From contig NZ_GG657883.1 of NCBI RefSeq assembly GCF_000156355.1, forward strand, positions 160,467 through 224,466: 64,000 nucleotides of DNA, written 5' to 3'. Within the stretch, counting starts at the first letter, position 1. Each line of letters begins with the position of its first letter. This document shows positions 61,645 through 64,000 of the stretch, one piece after another. The position numbers were made by a program, and so were the translations under genes. The stretch is from Methylophaga thiooxydans DMS010 (GTDB lineage Bacteria > Pseudomonadota > Gammaproteobacteria > Nitrosococcales > Methylophagaceae). Below the pieces are notes generated by a model that did not search any database, was not told where the DNA came from, and worked only from the letters and a program-made list of their open reading frames with translations.

Positions 61645-62550
61645 ATGAATGTCGATCACCTCAAACTCTTCACCCGTATTGCGGTCACCGAGAATATCAG
61701 TGCTGCTGGCAATGAAATTGGCTTATCACCGGCAGTGGCGAGCTCCTACATTAATAAGTTAGAAAAAAGCCTTGGCGTGCGACTGGTTCACCGGACTACT
61801 AGACAAGTATCGTTGACTGAAGAGGGAAAGGCTTTTTTACCTCATGCCCGAGAGGTGCTGGAGAGCGTTGAAGCCGCACGGTCATCTGTGGGAGCGGGTG
61901 AATCGATTCCTTCGGGTACTTTGCGTATCGCTGCGCCAGCCTCATTTGCACATATGCATCTGATTCCGGTATTGAAAGATTTCACTGAGCGTTATCCTGA
62001 ACTGAAGCTGGATCTTCGTCTTTCCGATACCATTGTGGACATGGTCGAAGGCGGTTTTGATGTGGCGATTCGTAACGCAGAGCTGAAAGATTCAAATCTG
62101 ATTGCCCGCAAACTTGCACCGGATAGTCGCGTGCTCTGTGCGTCACCTGAATACCTGGCTAAATATGGCGAACCGGTCACACCAGATGACTTAAAAGACC
62201 ATCACTGCATCACGCTAACAGGCTTGGATACTTGGCATTTCCACACGCCTACCGGTCAGGTCTCGGTTAAACCTGACAGTCAAATTCGTGTCGATAATGG
62301 TGAAGCGGTTCGTGATGCCTGTGCTCATGGCTTGGGGCTCACCATCAATTCAACCTGGAGTGCCTATGAACTGCTTAGCCAAGGTGAACTGGTTAAAGTG
62401 CTTGAAGACTTTCCATTAGTTTGCAATACCGCTATTTGGGCTGTTTACCCTAGCTCACGACTGCTTGCGCCTAAAGTCAGTGTATTTATTGAATACCTGA
62501 TTCAGCAGTTTGGACCGGAACCCTACTGGGACTATTTAAAAGATAAATAA
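61645..62550 (+). CDS. LysR family transcriptional regulator
   Basis: A 301-aa LysR-type regulator. Helix-turn-helix LKLFTRIAVTENISAAGNEI with LSPAVASSYINKLEKSLGVR and HRTTRQVSLTEEG; effector domain with FTERYPELKLDLRL, MVEGGFDVAIRNAEL and DACAHGLGLTIN. It belongs to the same CrgA-like subgroup as the regulator at 38.9 kb. Divergent placement and the T-N11-A dyad suggest it controls the quinone oxidoreductase and itself, and possibly the downstream genes with duplicated upstream regions. Confidence 0.93.
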   Translation: MNVDHLKLFTRIAVTENISAAGNEIGLSPAVASSYINKLEKSLGVRLVHRTTRQVSLTEEGKAFLPHAREVLESVEAARSSVGAGESIPSGTLRIAAPASFAHMHLIPVLKDFTERYPELKLDLRLSDTIVDMVEGGFDVAIRNAELKDSNLIARKLAPDSRVLCASPEYLAKYGEPVTPDDLKDHHCITLTGLDTWHFHTPTGQVSVKPDSQIRVDNGEAVRDACAHGLGLTINSTWSAYELLSQGELVKVLEDFPLVCNTAIWAVYPSSRLLAPKVSVFIEYLIQQFGPEPYWDYLKDK

Positions 62551-62567
62551 TACTGCATTAAAATGCT

Positions 62568-62644
62568 TTATTATTAACATTATCGATAAACTGTTTTCGC
62601 TGTTCGCTACTTTTTCAGCACTTGCCCAACCACTAGACTTCTCG
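62568..62644 (+). repeat. duplicated upstream region, copy 1
   Basis: A stretch of ~77 bp upstream of the Tsx-like gene that closely matches 63444-63520 in the first 50 bp. Shared blocks are TTATTAT, AACATTA, ATAAACTGTTTTC and TTTTTC. The distance from block start to the gene start is 114 bp (109 bp for copy 2). Confidence 0.7.
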
Positions 62645-62681
62645 ACTCTGATACGAGTCACTAACTATATGGGAGTCTGGT

Positions 62682-63419
62682 ATGTCCATCTTAAAAACAT
62701 TCCTGATGGCAGCAGTGTGTTTGTTTGCACTACCCGCTATCGCCGAATCGCCATCTTGGCGTTCAACCAATATTCAGTTTCTGCATGGTAATCAATACGA
62801 ATTGGGGCCACAAACGCGTGAGTCAATCACGATTGAACACGCCAGTTCATGGAGCATGGGGCAGAGTTATTTTTTCTCGAACATTTTTAATCGCCGCGAT
62901 GTAGGTACGGAGTTTTATGCCGAGTTTTATCCACGTATGACCTGGAAAGCGATCACAGGCAAGCCCTCACCCGTTAAGTTATTGGATGACTTTTCTGTGG
63001 TGGCTGGTATCAACATCGGCAACCTGCCTCGCAATGATCCCTTTAAAGCATATCTACTTGGACTAGGTGTTAAGTTCAAAGCGCCGGCTATGGAGAACCT
63101 AAGCCTAGATGTGATGGCGTTTAAGTCCGAGAATGCGAATACTACTGGCATTCAGGTTTCACCTGTCTGGAGCATGAAGTTCAATATGGGCAAACACCGT
63201 TTTTGGTTTAAAGGTTTTATCGAATGGCAAAGTGCAAAGGCCACAGGTAATAAACCTAGTCTATCGGCACAACCGCAGCTATTACTCGATATAGGCCATT
63301 ACTGGCAACATGATCATCAAATTTATGCCGGTATCGAATATGCTTACGCGCGAAATAAATTTGGTACAGATGGTGTTATCGAGCAAGTTCCACAGGCAAT
63401 GCTACTTATTCCTTTTTAG
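62682..63419 (+). CDS. Tsx/OmpK-like outer-membrane channel
   Basis: A 245-aa protein with a signal peptide (ILKTFLMAAVCLFALPAIAE) and a 12-strand Tsx-type barrel pattern: STNIQFLHGNQYELG near the N-terminus, ITIEHASSWSMGQSYFFSNI, then AEFYPRMTW and a C-terminal strand ending in LLIPF. Tsx proteins pass nucleosides or other small solutes; the specific substrate here is unknown. GGGAG lies 6 nt before the ATG. The next gene shares a copy of its upstream region. Confidence 0.82.
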   Translation: MSILKTFLMAAVCLFALPAIAESPSWRSTNIQFLHGNQYELGPQTRESITIEHASSWSMGQSYFFSNIFNRRDVGTEFYAEFYPRMTWKAITGKPSPVKLLDDFSVVAGINIGNLPRNDPFKAYLLGLGVKFKAPAMENLSLDVMAFKSENANTTGIQVSPVWSMKFNMGKHRFWFKGFIEWQSAKATGNKPSLSAQPQLLLDIGHYWQHDHQIYAGIEYAYARNKFGTDGVIEQVPQAMLLIPF

Positions 63420-63443
63420 GCAAGTTTTGCGAGCAGAAAATAC

Positions 63444-63520
63444 TTATTATCAACATTAGCTATAAACTGTTTTCCCTATTAGCGTATTTTTCTTCAGATG
63501 CATCAGGACTAAACTTCTGG
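63444..63520 (+). repeat. duplicated upstream region, copy 2
   Basis: Matches 62568-62644, with the ATAAACTGTTTTC core intact. It lies upstream of the DUF4437 gene at the same distance as copy 1 from the Tsx-like gene, which suggests shared regulation. Confidence 0.7.
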
Positions 63521-63552
63521 TTTATCAAATCATCAACGATGGGAACCTTAAG

Positions 63553-64000
63553 ATGTCTTTCACGAAAGCTACACTCTTTGCCGCAACGTGCCTGTTCGCT
63601 TCACACGCTATGGCCGAACCAATGGTTGCCGAGGTTGTCTCTGCCGAGGACATTGAGTGGGGCTATTTAAACCCGCTTCGCGGTGACGCTAGTCCCGGTG
63701 CTGCCGATCTTTGGGGTGACCGTACAAAAGATGGTGCGACAGGTATGTTAGTGCGCTTCAATGCTGGTTTCTCATCGCCCCCACATATTCACAACATCAC
63801 TTACAAAGGTATTGTTATCAATGGCCAGATGCACAATGATGACCCGGATGCAGCTGAGATGTGGTTACCGACGGGATCGTTCTGGACACAACCGGCCGGT
63901 GAAGATCATATTACTGCGGCAAAGGGTGAATCCAATCTGATTTACCTTGAAATTGACAGTGGTCCCTATTTAGTACAGCCCTCTGTTCAAGCCTTTGATA
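63553..64000 (+). CDS. DUF4437 cupin-like exported protein (3' end outside window)
   Basis: The frame begins at ATG 63553 and is open to the window end (149 codons seen). There is a signal peptide ([18 protein letters not shown]) followed by a DUF4437/ChrR-like cupin: [40 protein letters not shown], and [20 protein letters not shown] with metal-ligand-type histidines (PPHIH, EDH). The function is unknown. A typical partner would be about 250-280 aa, so roughly half is visible. Confidence 0.82.
   Translation, partial: MSFTKATLFAATCLFASHAMAEPMVAEVVSAEDIEWGYLNPLRGDASPGAADLWGDRTKDGATGMLVRFNAGFSSPPHIHNITYKGIVINGQMHNDDPDAAEMWLPTGSFWTQPAGEDHITAAKGESNLIYLEIDSGPYLVQPSVQAFD

Noticed and set aside
1..64000. 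tRNA, rRNA, CRISPR arrays, insertion sequences, prophage genes
   Set aside because: Looked for in both strands by eye: no regularly spaced repeats, no transposase or integrase motifs and no recognisable tRNA or rRNA sequence; an Infernal or tRNAscan run would settle small RNAs.

Overview
The window looks like a chromosomal piece of a methylotrophic gammaproteobacterium, most probably Methylophaga or a close relative. The reasons are a highly expressed-looking formaldehyde-activating-enzyme (Fae) gene, a typical gammaproteobacterial housekeeping set (RlmKL, Ppk1, RapA, YoaA, YcgN, YigZ, NemA), moderate base composition and dense, translationally coupled operons. The genus is an inference; no rRNA or other phylogenetic marker is present. 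I see no tRNA, rRNA, CRISPR array, insertion sequence or prophage.

Layout. 1-12.9 kb is housekeeping: the 3' part of rlmKL, a small TTG-start gene, ppk1-parA, ycgN and its neighbour, an M18 aminopeptidase, a DUF445 membrane protein, a methyltransferase, yigZ and rapA. 12.9-18.6 kb is a complete RND efflux set (adaptor, pump, TolC-like channel). 18.6-26.8 kb is a tightly coupled block: thermostable-haemolysin-family protein, AMP-dependent synthetase, haem-oxygenase-like di-iron enzyme, SDR, exported TPR protein, OmpR-type regulator and sensor kinase, then a periplasmic cupredoxin, an FTR1 iron permease and an exported beta-rich protein. A perfect PmrA/QseB-type box (CTTAAT-N5-CTTAAG) lies upstream of the first gene. 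26.8-38.4 kb holds the LapG/LapD biofilm switch, an AEC transporter, a CinA-like protein, a truncated haemoglobin, Fae, LemA/GIDE, the YoaA helicase and small metabolic genes. 38.4-64 kb is more accessory: LysR/AraC/TetR/MocR-regulated redox genes, including an SDR, an old yellow enzyme, an orphan cbb3 oxidase cluster (MocR-CcoG-sulfite/nitrite reductase-DUF934-CcoN-CcoQ), a molybdenum hydroxylase with maturation factors and a nearby cysteine desulfurase, a quinone-oxidoreductase locus, and a Tsx-like porin plus a DUF4437 protein behind duplicated upstream regions.

How the genes may work together. The 18.6-26.8 kb block has acyl activation (ANL enzyme), a GNAT-like candidate acyltransferase (T_hemolysin family), an oxidative di-iron enzyme and an SDR, with its own two-component system and iron uptake, and an RND exporter just upstream. 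I read it as a candidate self-regulated pathway for a small fatty-acid-derived metabolite; this is the best candidate for an undescribed system. The CcoN-CcoQ cluster lacks CcoO and CcoP and resembles the cyanide-responsive ccoN4 region of Pseudomonas aeruginosa. It probably swaps the catalytic subunit of a cbb3 oxidase encoded elsewhere.
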